In this document: positions 1-8,033 of the stretch, piece after piece
Layout: every line of letters starts with the position of its first letter
How positions within the stretch are numbered: position 1 is the first letter of the stretch
Source of the DNA: Oscillospiraceae bacterium
GTDB taxonomy: Bacteria > Bacillota > Clostridia > Oscillospirales > Ruminococcaceae
Direction: 5' to 3'
DNA: 64,000 nt
Assembly (NCBI GenBank): GCA_017461565.1
Contig: JAFTXQ010000011.1
Span: 1-64,000, forward strand
The notes under the pieces: generated by a model
What the model was told of the DNA's origin: nothing
The model's database searches: none
The model's input: only the letters and a program-made list of their open reading frames with translations
Made by a program: the position numbers and the translations under genes

Positions 1-1660
1 AGTGTCTGTGTCTGTGTCCGTGTCTGTATCAGTATCTGTGTCTGTGTCGGTATCGGTATCTGTGTCGGTATCGGTATCTGTGTCTGTGTCGGTATCTGTG
101 TCTGTGTCCGTATCGGTATCGGTGTCTGTGTCTGTATCGGTATCGGTGTCTGTGTCTGTATCAGTGTCGGTGTCAGCGTCTGTGTCTGTGTCGGTATCCG
201 TATCAGTGTCGGTGTCAGCGTCTGTGTCTGTGTCTGTGTCGGTATCGGTATCTGTGTCTGTATCGGTGTCCGTATCTGTGTCAGCGTCTGTGTCTGTGTC
301 CGTATCAGTGTCTGTATCGGTATCTGTGTTCGTATCGGTATCAGTGTCCGTGTCAGTATCCGTGTCAGTATCCGTGTCGGTATCTGTGTCAGTATCTGTA
401 TCTGTGTCCGTATCCGTATCGGTGTCCGTATCCGTATCGGTGTCGGTATCCGTGTCTGTGTCAGTATCCGTGTCTGTGTCGGTGTCGGTGTCAGTATCGG
501 TATCCGTATCAGTATCGGTATCTGTGTCTGTATCAGTATCGGTATCCGTATCAGTATCTGTGTCGGTATCTGTGTCTGTATCAGTATCCGTGTCTGTGTC
601 TGTGTCTGTATCAGTGTCAGTATCCGTATCAGTGTCAGTGTCAGTATCCGTGTCGGTATCAGTATCCGTGTCTGTATCAGTGTCAGTATCCGTGTCAGTG
701 TCCGTATCGGTATCAGTGTCAGTATCAGTATCCGTGTCTGTGTCTGTATCTGTGTCAGTGTCCGTATCTGTATCTGTGTCCGTATCTGTATCAGTATCTG
801 TGTCGGTATCAGTGTCAGTATCAGTATCCGTGTCTGTGTCTGTATCTGTGTCTGTGTCTGTATCGGTGTCTGTGTCTGTATCGGTATCCGTATCTGTATC
901 TGTATCCGTATCTGTGTCCGTGTCTGTATCAGTGTCCGTATCGGTATCTGTATCTGTGTCTGTGTCTGTGTCAGTATCTGTGTCTGTATCCGTATCGGTA
1001 TCTGTGTCCGTGTCTGTATCAGTGTCAGTATCCGTATCAGTGTCTGTGTCAGTATCGGTGTCTGTGTCTGTATCGGTATCGGTGTCCGTGTCTGTATCTG
1101 TATCAGTGTCCGTATCTGTATCTGTATCGGTATCAGTGTCAGTATCCGTATCGGTATCCGTATCTGTGTCGGTATCCGTATCTGTGTCTGTGTCAGAATC
1201 TGTGTCTGTATCTGTGTCAGTATCCGTGTCTGTATCGGTATCGGTGTCTGTATCAGTATCTGTGTCTGTGTCGGTATCTGTGTCTGTGTCAGTATCTGTG
1301 TCTGTATCAGTATCCGTATCCGTATCAGTGTCTGTGTCCGTATCGGTATCAGTATCTGTGTCGGTATCAGTGTCAGTATCAGTATCTGTGTCTGTATCTG
1401 TGTCTGTGTCTGTATCGGTATCCGTATCTGTATCCGTATCTGTGTCCGTGTCTGTATCAGTGTCCGTATCGGTATCTGTATCTGTATCTGTGTCTGTGTC
1501 TGTGTCTGTATCAGTGTCGGTGTCAGTATCCGTATCGGTATCCGTGTCCGTATCTGTGTCCGTATCTGTATCTGTGTCTGTATCAGTATCGGTGTCTGTG
1601 TCCGTATCAGTATCGGTGTCTGTGTCCGTATCGGTATCAGTGTCTGTGTCTGTGTCAGAA
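1..1660 (-). repeat. 6-bp tandem coding repeat (GAY-ACN)n encoding Asp-Thr
   Basis: About 553 residues of alternating Asp and Thr are encoded within the window, and the tract continues off the left edge. All four Thr codons (ACA, ACT, ACC, ACG) and both Asp codons occur in mixed order, so the DNA is not a uniform microsatellite although the peptide is almost invariant. Visible exceptions are three Thr-to-Ala, one Thr-to-Ser and one Asp-to-Asn change inside the tract. Confidence 0.97.
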
Positions 1661-2664
1661 TCGGGGATTTCGTCGTAGATATCTATATCTTCGTCAAAAA
1701 GATCTTCAATGATATCCTCGCCGCCAAACTTAGATGCACCAAACTGTGAAAGTCCGTCATACGACTCACAAATAAGCTGTCCACTAAAATGCGAATGACC
1801 TATGTAGGATACAACGTGTGAGCTTGTTGCAAGCACTGAACCAATACTGTTCTGTATCACAACGGTGTCAGCACCAGTCACATTAAACAATACATTGCCG
1901 TAAAGTGACGAATCATTGCCGCCCTGTACGCCGTTATAGAAAGTACCACTATAGGCGCTAAGATTAAGCGTTCCGTCACCTGTTACATTGATGACAGAGA
2001 AAGAACCCTCAGGAACATCAAAATCAAATGAGCCGGAAAAACCGGATGCGCAAAGATAATTATATTCATCTACAGAAAGGTTGAAAATATTAAGCTCGGA
2101 GTCATAGCCTCTGAACACAAGTCTGCCCGAATCGATAGAGCCGTTACCGTTTACTCGGTCATATTTAGCCGGATTGCTCCAGTCCTGTCCTGCGAGGAAC
2201 ACTTCTCCGTTAGCACCATAAGAAGCCAGTTTAGATGAAAGCTCAGAGAGCTTAGCGAATTCGGCGTCGAAATTAAAGCCTGCAGTGAACTCATCAATAA
2301 CATTTACCGTATCCTGGAAGCTGCCACCGAGCACTTCTCCGCCTATAACAGCCTTTCCGCCTGATACCATGTAATTATCGGGGACAGTTGCATTGCCGCC
2401 AACAGCAAAATTGCCGGGGCAGTCTGCACCATTCACCTTAAAGTCGTTCTTTACAAAAACGCTGAAATTTGCAGCCGCACCAAGAACACCCTCTCCGGAA
2501 GAGAAAGTTTCATTGTTATTTGTATTGGTGCTGCCCATCAGGTCATCGATGGAACCTGCTGTCTCCGCTGCAGCGGAAACGGAATACGCCTGTGAAGCCA
2601 TTAATGAGAGTGCAAACGCAAAACCTGCTACGGCTCTGGTCTTTTTACGTTTCTTCTCGCTCAT
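1..2664 (-). CDS. Choice-of-anchor A surface protein with giant Asp-Thr repeat (3' end off window)
   Basis: Secreted surface protein, truncated by the window edge (888 codons visible). Residues 1-32 form a signal peptide (KKRKK, hydrophobic core, cleavage near SAA). Residues about 55-310 match the choice-of-anchor A domain (TIGR04215 type), with the LGAAANFSVFVKNDF and GNFAVGGNATVP signatures. From about residue 335 to the window edge the protein is almost pure (Asp-Thr)n, with rare Ala, Ser and Asn exceptions. The family is known from Gram-positive surface proteins with varied C-terminal anchors; the anchor here is not visible. The start at 2664 is preferred over the in-frame ATGs at 2670 and 2673 because the AAAGGA ribosome site is then properly spaced. 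It has its own promoter. A role as an extended, strongly acidic stalk or calcium-binding spacer is inference. Confidence 0.85.
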   Translation of the reverse strand, partial: MSEKKRKKTRAVAGFAFALSLMASQAYSVSAAAETAGSIDDLMGSTNTNNNETFSSGEGVLGAAANFSVFVKNDFKVNGADCPGNFAVGGNATVPDNYMVSGGKAVIGGEVLGGSFQDTVNVIDEFTAGFNFDAEFAKLSELSSKLASYGANGEVFLAGQDWSNPAKYDRVNGNGSIDSGRLVFRGYDSELNIFNLSVDEYNYLCASGFSGSFDFDVPEGSFSVINVTGDGTLNLSAYSGTFYNGVQGGNDSSLYGNVLFNVTGADTVVIQNSIGSVLATSSHVVSYIGHSHFSGQLICESYDGLSQFGASKFGGEDIIEDLFDEDIDIYDEIPDSDTDTDTDTDTDTDTDTDTDTDTDTDTDTDTDTDTDTDTDTDTDTDTDTDTDTDTDTDTDTDTDTDTDTDTDTDTDTDTDTDTDTDTDTDTDTDTDTDTDTDTDTDTDTDTDTDTDTDTDTDTDTDTDTDTDTDTDTDTDTDTDTDTDTDTDTDSDTDTDTDTDTDTDTDTDTDTDTDTDTDTDTDTDTDTDTDTDTDTDTDTDTDTDTDTDTDTDTDTDTDTDTDTDTDTDTDTDTDTDTDTDTDTDTDTDTDTDTDTDTDTDTDTDTDTDTDTDTDTDTDTDTDTDTDTDTDTDTDTDTDTDTDTDTDTDTDTDTDTDTDTDTDTDTDTDTDTDTDTDTDTDTDTDTDTDTDTDTDTDTDTDTDTDTDTDTDTDTDTDTDTDTDTDTDTDTDTDTDTDTDTDTDTDTDTDTDTDTDTDTDTDTDTDTDTDTDTDTDTDTDTNTDTDTDTDTDTDTDADTDTDTDTDTDTDTDTDTDTDADTDTDTDTDTDTDADTDTDTDTDTDTDTDTDTDTDTDTDTDTDTDTDTDTDTDTDTDTDTDTDTDTDTDTDT

Positions 2665-2737
2665 GACCATCATCCTTTCTGTATGTAAAATCAAAACCAA
2701 ATGAAAACAGGTATAGATAGCCTATTTTCTTATGTTA

Positions 2738-2766
2738 ATTCTACCAAATAAATCGACACTTGTCAA
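2738..2766 (-). promoter_or_regulatory. Sigma-A promoter of the choice-of-anchor A gene
   Basis: TTGACA (2766-2761), 17-nt spacer, TAGAAT (2743-2738). Predicted start of transcription near 2730, giving a leader of about 65 nt. It separates this gene from the pilus operon upstream. Confidence 0.8.
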
Positions 2767-2852
2767 GTAGAAGTGAGACTAAAATACCCAAGTCAATTTG
2801 TACAATTTGCACAACAGACCCAATTATCGATTACAATAGGTTCTGAAACGAT

Positions 2853-3908
2853 TTATAACGATACTCTTTTGCGCATTATTTCAGGATTATAGGCAAATTC
2901 AACAGCAGTTTCTGCGGTTATGATTCCATCACGATACATTCCGGCTATGCAGTTATCCATTGTCTGCATTCCCGGCGACGACTGCAGGATCGTGTCGATC
3001 TGATGAGTTTTTTCCTCTCTTATCATTGTACGTATCGCACTGTTCATCGTCATTATCTCAAATGCGGGTACCAATGTTCCGTCAACTGAAGGCAGAAGCT
3101 GCTGTGACACAACGCCTTTTAGCGTCATGGAAAGCTGTATCCTTATCTGATGCTGCTGATTTATGGGGAATACGTCGATTATTCGGTCAATAGTGCTTGC
3201 TGCACCAAGTGTATGCAGTGTAGAAAGAACGAGCTGGCCGGTTTCGGCGGCGGTCATTGCCACGCTTATCGTTTCATAATCCCTCATCTCTCCGAGCAAT
3301 ATCACATCCGGAGACTGGCGAAGCGCCGAACGCAGGGCATCAAGATAGCTCTGTGTATCGAGATCGATCTCTCGCTGGCTGATTATGCTCTTATCGTGGC
3401 GATGAAGGAACTCGATAGGATCTTCAATAGTTATGATATGATTCTTCTGTGTGCGGTTTATGCGATTTATGATACAGGAAAGCGTTGTCGATTTTCCGCT
3501 GCTTGCCGCACCCGTGATAAGCACGATGCCGCCCTTTAGCTTGCTAAGCTCCATGACCTGATCGGGTATACCAAGCTTTTCTGCCATAGGAAGCTCAAAC
3601 GGCACAAACCTAAGTACTGCCGCATACGAACCACGCTGTTTATAGATATTAGCTCTGAAGCGTCCGAGTCCGCTGACAGAAAACGAAAAGTCCATCTCAC
3701 GTTCGGGAAGCTTATCATTTTCAAGCGTGATATTTGCAAGCGCAAAGATATCTCTTACGATCCTCTCGGTATCCTGCATAGTAAGAGCAGGCGTCTCTGT
3801 TTTCCATATCTCACCGTTTGCCTTATAACTCAGCGAGGCTCCGCATACTATAAAAATATCCGACGCAGAGTTTTCAACCATTTCTTTTAAGATCGAAACC
3901 AATTCCAT
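2853..3908 (-). CDS. pilT: PilT-type twitching ATPase
   Basis: Type IV pilus retraction ATPase of the secretion-ATPase superfamily, expected as a cytoplasmic hexamer at the pilus base. Visible motifs: Walker A GAASSGKST at residues 133-141, Asp box around ITIEDPIEF (159-167), Walker B DVILLGEMRD (201-210), His box STLHT (229-233), and the PilT-type AIRTMIRE motif near the C-terminus. The GEMRD and AIR motifs point to PilT rather than the extension ATPase PilB. At 351 residues it has normal PilT length. It is the last gene of the pilus-like operon, following three small membrane-anchored proteins. No PilB partner is visible in the window, so either PilB lies elsewhere or this ATPase serves a simplified pseudopilus. 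Confidence 0.93.
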   Translation of the reverse strand: MELVSILKEMVENSASDIFIVCGASLSYKANGEIWKTETPALTMQDTERIVRDIFALANITLENDKLPEREMDFSFSVSGLGRFRANIYKQRGSYAAVLRFVPFELPMAEKLGIPDQVMELSKLKGGIVLITGAASSGKSTTLSCIINRINRTQKNHIITIEDPIEFLHRHDKSIISQREIDLDTQSYLDALRSALRQSPDVILLGEMRDYETISVAMTAAETGQLVLSTLHTLGAASTIDRIIDVFPINQQHQIRIQLSMTLKGVVSQQLLPSVDGTLVPAFEIMTMNSAIRTMIREEKTHQIDTILQSSPGMQTMDNCIAGMYRDGIITAETAVEFAYNPEIMRKRVSL

Positions 3909-3941
3909 TTGTCATTTCCTCTTCCCTGTTAATTTGTACGA

Positions 3942-4439
3942 TTAAAATCCGCTTCCGTCCCACACTCCAAGATCGTCGCTTTCATCATCAGATGATGCAG
4001 GAACAGTTTTCCACATTTCGATATCATATCTGCTTTGTGCCTGCGGATCGCTGTAAAACATTATATTCACCACAAGCTCTGTACGTTCATTCAGATTCTC
4101 GCTGTAATGAACAGAAATCCCACCTGGCAAACGTTTTAAAGAAACGCCTTCAAGCTCCTCGCAATATTCTGCAAAGGCGTCCTCAAAAAATCCGCTTTCA
4201 TGCGCCGATACAGCACATTCATCCAGCTTCATCAGCATTTCCTTTGCCCTGCCGTCTGCGGCATAGTATTCCTTTCCGAACGAAACGCTCCTGTCATTGA
4301 GGGTATCATTTGCGCTGGCAGCCTGGTAAGACAGCACTGCAAGCACAGTAAGCGTTATCACAGCAAAAAGCATTATCAGCGAGACATAGCCTACGCCTAT
4401 TCCACCACTACGGCGGGGTCGTCTTCTTTCATCCATCAA
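3942..4439 (-). CDS. Small single-pass protein of pilus operon, unknown family
   Basis: 165 residues. A basic N-terminus (DERRRPRRSGG) precedes one hydrophobic segment at about residues 17-40 (GYVSLIMLFAVITLTVLAVL), followed by a mostly polar extracytoplasmic region with an acidic C-terminal tail. The layout (short positive N-terminus, one helix, small globular domain) is that of a minor pilin or assembly subunit, but there is no Glu5-type prepilin motif. The start overlaps the end of the upstream pilin-like gene by 11 bp, showing translational coupling. It lies directly upstream of pilT. Function not recognised; the pilus link is from context only. Confidence 0.7.
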   Translation of the reverse strand: MMDERRRPRRSGGIGVGYVSLIMLFAVITLTVLAVLSYQAASANDTLNDRSVSFGKEYYAADGRAKEMLMKLDECAVSAHESGFFEDAFAEYCEELEGVSLKRLPGGISVHYSENLNERTELVVNIMFYSDPQAQSRYDIEMWKTVPASSDDESDDLGVWDGSGF

Positions 4440-4902
4440 GTACCCCTCCCTGTCGTGGCGTATATGATGTACAGCCTATCGTGTAAAATTCCTCTTCGTT
4501 GTACTCAAAGGTCATTTCCAGACGAGAGAGAGTACCTGCCTGTGTGGATTTTTCGTTCTCGCTGAGCGACAGAATGATATTACCGTCAGAAGCGGCAGCA
4601 AAATCATCGTTCAGCTTGACTTCAAGCTGATGGATATCATCACCACAAGCCATACCCCCAAAAACAACACCAACACAATCAGCAAGGCTACCGCTTACCG
4701 AAAATGCCTCAGCAACAGATTGTGCGCATATTACAGCCATTTCGATACGATCACTCTGCTTCTGCCTGTTATCCGCCGCTACAAACAGCTGCAATATGAC
4801 AGCCGCTGATATACTGAAAAACAACAGAACCAGCATAAGCTCGATAAAGAACAGATTAGAGTGTTTCAACTCTGCTTTTCGTCCTGTATTCAGCTGTATC
4901 AC
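4429..4902 (-). CDS. Pilin-like protein with FFIEL motif (GTG start)
   Basis: 157 residues. The N-terminal hydrophobic segment contains LFFIELMLVLLFF, resembling the class III signal of type IV pilins and pseudopilins in which Glu5 of the mature protein is conserved. Here the residue before the predicted cleavage point is Asn instead of the usual Gly. The rest is a small globular domain. I chose the GTG at 4902 because it forms a GTGA overlap with the stop of the preceding gene and follows an AAGGAAAGG ribosome site; an ATG 13 codons upstream would lie inside the preceding gene without a better site. Likely a minor pilin; whether it is processed is uncertain because no prepilin peptidase is in the window. 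Confidence 0.72.
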   Translation of the reverse strand: MIQLNTGRKAELKHSNLFFIELMLVLLFFSISAAVILQLFVAADNRQKQSDRIEMAVICAQSVAEAFSVSGSLADCVGVVFGGMACGDDIHQLEVKLNDDFAAASDGNIILSLSENEKSTQAGTLSRLEMTFEYNEEEFYTIGCTSYTPRQGGVLDG

Positions 4903-5348
4903 CCTTTCCTTACAAGCACCGAGGTACGATCGCCTCCGCACTCTACAATGATACTATAAAGTCCGCCGTTGTCGATCACCGACAAGGCGTCGGCTTCAAT
5001 GATAAGCTCTCCGCCAGACTGAGAAACATCACCGCCTATTGCAACGTTCTTTTCATACAATCCGCCGCTGCCCATATAGATAAGTGTAATGAGCGACCCG
5101 TTTGTCACGATTATTCCGTTTGCATCGTCTGTAATCTTACAGCTATCCGATGACCTTATTTTATTTGACACGTATCGTATTGCCGCTGCCGAGCCATAAG
5201 TCGTCTCATAGCCGCTGTTGATGCGGCTGTACGTCGCTGCTGCAGCGCCTATCATCATAAGCATACATATAGTGAACAATAAAAATAACAGCATACCTGC
5301 AAATGTGTTGAGCACACGTGAGGTCGCACTCTTATTTGTTCCGTTCAT
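4899..5348 (-). CDS. DUF4860-like pilus-operon protein
   Basis: 149 residues with one N-terminal membrane segment (about residues 14-40) and a beta-rich extracytoplasmic domain. The AAAIRYVSNKIRSSD stretch and overall size match the uncharacterised DUF4860 family as I recall it; this assignment needs a profile search. The gene is sandwiched between two pilin-like genes, with a 1-nt gap on its 5' side and a 4-bp overlap on its 3' side. Its fold and position suggest a minor pseudopilin or assembly factor. It lacks a prepilin Glu5 motif. Confidence 0.7.
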   Translation of the reverse strand: MNGTNKSATSRVLNTFAGMLLFLLFTICMLMMIGAAAATYSRINSGYETTYGSAAAIRYVSNKIRSSDSCKITDDANGIIVTNGSLITLIYMGSGGLYEKNVAIGGDVSQSGGELIIEADALSVIDNGGLYSIIVECGGDRTSVLVRKG

Positions 5349-5349
5349 A

Positions 5350-5670
5350 TCACTGCCCCTTTTCCATAACCGTCACTGTGGGACGGATGTTCGCCGCAAA
5401 GCAATCATAATGTATTATAAACCGCTCGCTGTCATAATCAACGCCGTACACCTCAGTAAGATATCCGAGGTCCTCGGGATATACGCCCTCTATCGAATAG
5501 CACAGTGTGATCCCGTTCTCTACCGAACGCTTGACTGCAGCAAGCTCCTGTTCATCGGAAGCCGCCTGCGTATTGTTAACAGCGATAATGAACCACACGA
5601 CTATCGCTACAAACAGCAATATTGCACCTATATTAATGAACGATCGGGATCTGTCCGTTACAGCCTTCAT
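5350..5670 (-). CDS. Short pilin-like membrane-anchored protein
   Basis: 106 residues. One N-terminal transmembrane helix (about residues 11-33) is followed by an amphipathic region and a small domain containing CYSIEGVYPEDLGYL. That pattern resembles the loop after helix 1 in ComGC/PilA-type pilins (EGxYPxSL), a resemblance I infer and have not aligned. There is no canonical prepilin cleavage site. It starts 11 nt after pilC ends and is followed closely by the DUF4860-like gene. Probably a pilin-like subunit in which helix 1 also anchors the protein. Confidence 0.7.
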   Translation of the reverse strand: MKAVTDRSRSFINIGAILLFVAIVVWFIIAVNNTQAASDEQELAAVKRSVENGITLCYSIEGVYPEDLGYLTEVYGVDYDSERFIIHYDCFAANIRPTVTVMEKGQ

Positions 5671-5681
5671 TTTGTTCTCCT

Positions 5682-6719
5682 TTATCCGATAGATGTCATG
5701 ATATTCATAAGAGGAAGCATGATAGTCATAAGTATGGAGCCGATCATAAGCGCAAGGACTATTATGATAGCAGGCTCAACAAAGCTTACAAGTCCCGACA
5801 AGGTGTTTTGTGCGGTCTCGGAGCTTCGACGGCTGATCTTTTTCCAGACTTCATCGAAGGAACCGGATGTATATGCGATCCTGAGCGAACGTGCATAAAC
5901 CTTAGGGAGTATGCCCGAATTACAAATTGCATCAGAAAAATACTCTCCGCCTTTGACTCTTTCAAGACAATCCTCAAGCTGCCTGCGCAGATACTTGTCT
6001 TCGATGACTGTCAATGTATGTTCAAGCGCTTCTTCGGGAGCTATGCCGCTGCAAATCATCATGCTCATAGCATCAGCGAGCTTTGCCTGGGCAAGATCAC
6101 GTGACACACGCCTTGTAAGCGGAAAGGCTGCAAAGAAAGCCGAAAACGCCATTCTTACTGGTCTGATAAGAGTTATGACACATATTACAACGATCAGTAC
6201 AGCAAGGATCACAAGCATCGTCTGACCAATGAAATATGCGGTGCTGACAGTCTGCGATACAGCATCGCCGATGCCTGCATCAAACTGCGCAAAAATATCG
6301 GAGAACATAGGTATGACCTTGACCACAAGAACCACCATAACAATAGTCATCATAAGCAGCAGCATACAAGGATGGAAAACGGCATATCTTACCGTGCGCT
6401 GTATCTCAGAGCGGTTTTCGTAATACTCGGACAAGCTCTTAAGTACATCGTCGATCCGTCCTGTAACACAGCCGATCTCCACCATACTTACTGCATACTG
6501 CGGGAAAACACCGCTTGTCGCCATTGCATTGAAAAGAGTCTTTCCGCAGGTAAGCTCATCCGCAATATGGTCGCAAAGAGCCTTTATGTTGTCATCATCT
6601 ACATCCTCTGCAAGTATATCAAGGCCATCGTCTAACGGCATACCCGTATTGACGATCAGCCATAGCTGCTCGCAGAAATATGCAGTCTGCTCGTTATTGA
6701 GTTTTTTCAGTTTTGCCAT
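5682..6719 (-). CDS. pilC: PilC/GspF-type inner membrane platform protein
   Basis: 345 residues, type II secretion system F family. Two copies of the GspF domain are visible: a cytoplasmic helical half followed by a hydrophobic segment (about 113-140 and 165-190), then a second helical half ending in a C-terminal membrane segment (about 310-338). Family residues such as GCVTGRIDDVLKSLSEYYE and ARSLRIAYTSGSFDEVWKKIS mark the two repeats. In pili this protein links the motor ATPase to pilin assembly. It is slightly short for PilC (usually about 400) because the N-terminal extension is reduced. Starts 15 nt after the transglutaminase gene. Confidence 0.92.
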   Translation of the reverse strand: MAKLKKLNNEQTAYFCEQLWLIVNTGMPLDDGLDILAEDVDDDNIKALCDHIADELTCGKTLFNAMATSGVFPQYAVSMVEIGCVTGRIDDVLKSLSEYYENRSEIQRTVRYAVFHPCMLLLMMTIVMVVLVVKVIPMFSDIFAQFDAGIGDAVSQTVSTAYFIGQTMLVILAVLIVVICVITLIRPVRMAFSAFFAAFPLTRRVSRDLAQAKLADAMSMMICSGIAPEEALEHTLTVIEDKYLRRQLEDCLERVKGGEYFSDAICNSGILPKVYARSLRIAYTSGSFDEVWKKISRRSSETAQNTLSGLVSFVEPAIIIVLALMIGSILMTIMLPLMNIMTSIG

Positions 6720-6734
6720 TTCTCTTCCCTCTCT

Positions 6735-8000
6735 TTAATATCTGTAAACTGCGGAATAGTTAGCATCATCCGAGATATAATCCGCCATCGCTGCCTTATC
6801 TGACGCACCTGCGTAGAATGTAGCATCAACAAGATTGTATCCCTTGATATCCAAAAGCAGCTCAGCCGATATCCAGCCTGTTTCTTTAGTATAGACCTCA
6901 TTCCAGGCATGGTATATATCGGGAGAAGCATATCCGATGACCAGGCGTGTAGGTATTCCCTGCGACCTTGCCATAGCCGCAAAAAGCGAAGCATAATCAA
7001 AGCATATTCCCGAGCGCTTTTTCAGCACATTATCAGGATCGGGGATATATCCGCTCTTTACCGTTGACGCAAGATCGTAGTCATAAGTTATATTATCGGT
7101 GATATATCCGAAGATCGCAGCAAGCTTTTCTATCGTTGTATCCATGCCTGCTGTGACCTCAGCAGCCTTATATACGCTGTCGGCCTTTTTGTCAAAGGAA
7201 ACATACTTGTTGGGATAAAGATACATCTCAACATCATCTGATATACTTACAGAAAACTGCGCATCAGCCGCCACGCCATAGCTCTTGCCCTCTATCTGCT
7301 CGTAAATACCGATGGAATAATCACCGCTGCCAAATAGCGGAAAATACTCCGTCGTTCCGTCAGCAGCAAGGTCATGGTCGTTGGTAACTCCACCGCACTG
7401 TATCCTCAGCTTCGCACGTGCACTGCTTCCACTGTAACAGGCCGCTATATATCCGAGCTTTGCATTGCTGTAATCTATTACTGCTGTACCGCTGTCAGCG
7501 ATCGCCTTACCGGGAGCGCTTACTGTCTTAACATCAGGTATTACGATCTGTACAGCAACAGGCGGCTCAGGAGATGTTGTAGAAACAGAAGTCGGCGGTA
7601 TGGTGGTCGTAACAGGGGGCGTTGTAACAGTAGTGCTTGAGGAAGAAGTTACGTCAGGCTCTTCGGACTCGTCAGGCTCACCGGACATGATTTCTTCAGA
7701 AGAAACGTCCTGACTTTGTACGGATGATGTTTCGCTGCTGTCATCATCTTCTGATGACAGCATATCAGATATATCTGAGGTATCAACGGTTTCAGGTGAA
7801 GGCACAGTCTCATTGTCATCCTCAGAAATAACAGGCTGCGAAGTATCGCTGCTCACACTTGCCGACACGGACTGTGACGATGAAGATGACGATGTAATGC
7901 CGGGCTGCTGATCGATTGGCTGTGAAGTATCATTGCACGCCGTAAGCAGCAGACAAGACGCCAACAGCACCGCTAGGATGCAGCTATATTTTATTTTCAT
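6735..8000 (-). CDS. Transglutaminase-like lipoprotein
   Basis: 421 residues. The signal peptide ends in the lipobox LLTAC, so it is a predicted lipoprotein. Residues about 25-150 are a low-complexity Ser/Thr/Pro/Glu/Asp linker, suited to crossing the cell wall. The C-terminal domain is transglutaminase-like, with the Cys (RSGICFDYASLFAAM), His (YHAWNEVY) and Asp (LVDATFYAG) triad all present. Such domains act as proteases or cross-linking enzymes; substrate unknown. It sits between the CapA-type gene (33 nt) and pilC (15 nt), too close for separate promoters, so a role in maturing or cross-linking the surface structure is plausible. SD GGAGG lies 9 nt before the ATG. Confidence 0.88.
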   Translation of the reverse strand: MKIKYSCILAVLLASCLLLTACNDTSQPIDQQPGITSSSSSSQSVSASVSSDTSQPVISEDDNETVPSPETVDTSDISDMLSSEDDDSSETSSVQSQDVSSEEIMSGEPDESEEPDVTSSSSTTVTTPPVTTTIPPTSVSTTSPEPPVAVQIVIPDVKTVSAPGKAIADSGTAVIDYSNAKLGYIAACYSGSSARAKLRIQCGGVTNDHDLAADGTTEYFPLFGSGDYSIGIYEQIEGKSYGVAADAQFSVSISDDVEMYLYPNKYVSFDKKADSVYKAAEVTAGMDTTIEKLAAIFGYITDNITYDYDLASTVKSGYIPDPDNVLKKRSGICFDYASLFAAMARSQGIPTRLVIGYASPDIYHAWNEVYTKETGWISAELLLDIKGYNLVDATFYAGASDKAAMADYISDDANYSAVYRY

Positions 8001-8033
8001 CGATCAGCCTCCTTTCATTAATATCGGTTTATA

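Noticed and set aside
2..1678. Plus-strand 558-codon frame of Ser-Val repeats
   Set aside because: It is the complement of the Asp-Thr tract. The minus frame continues into a signal peptide and a known domain, with promoter and ribosome site; the plus frame has none.
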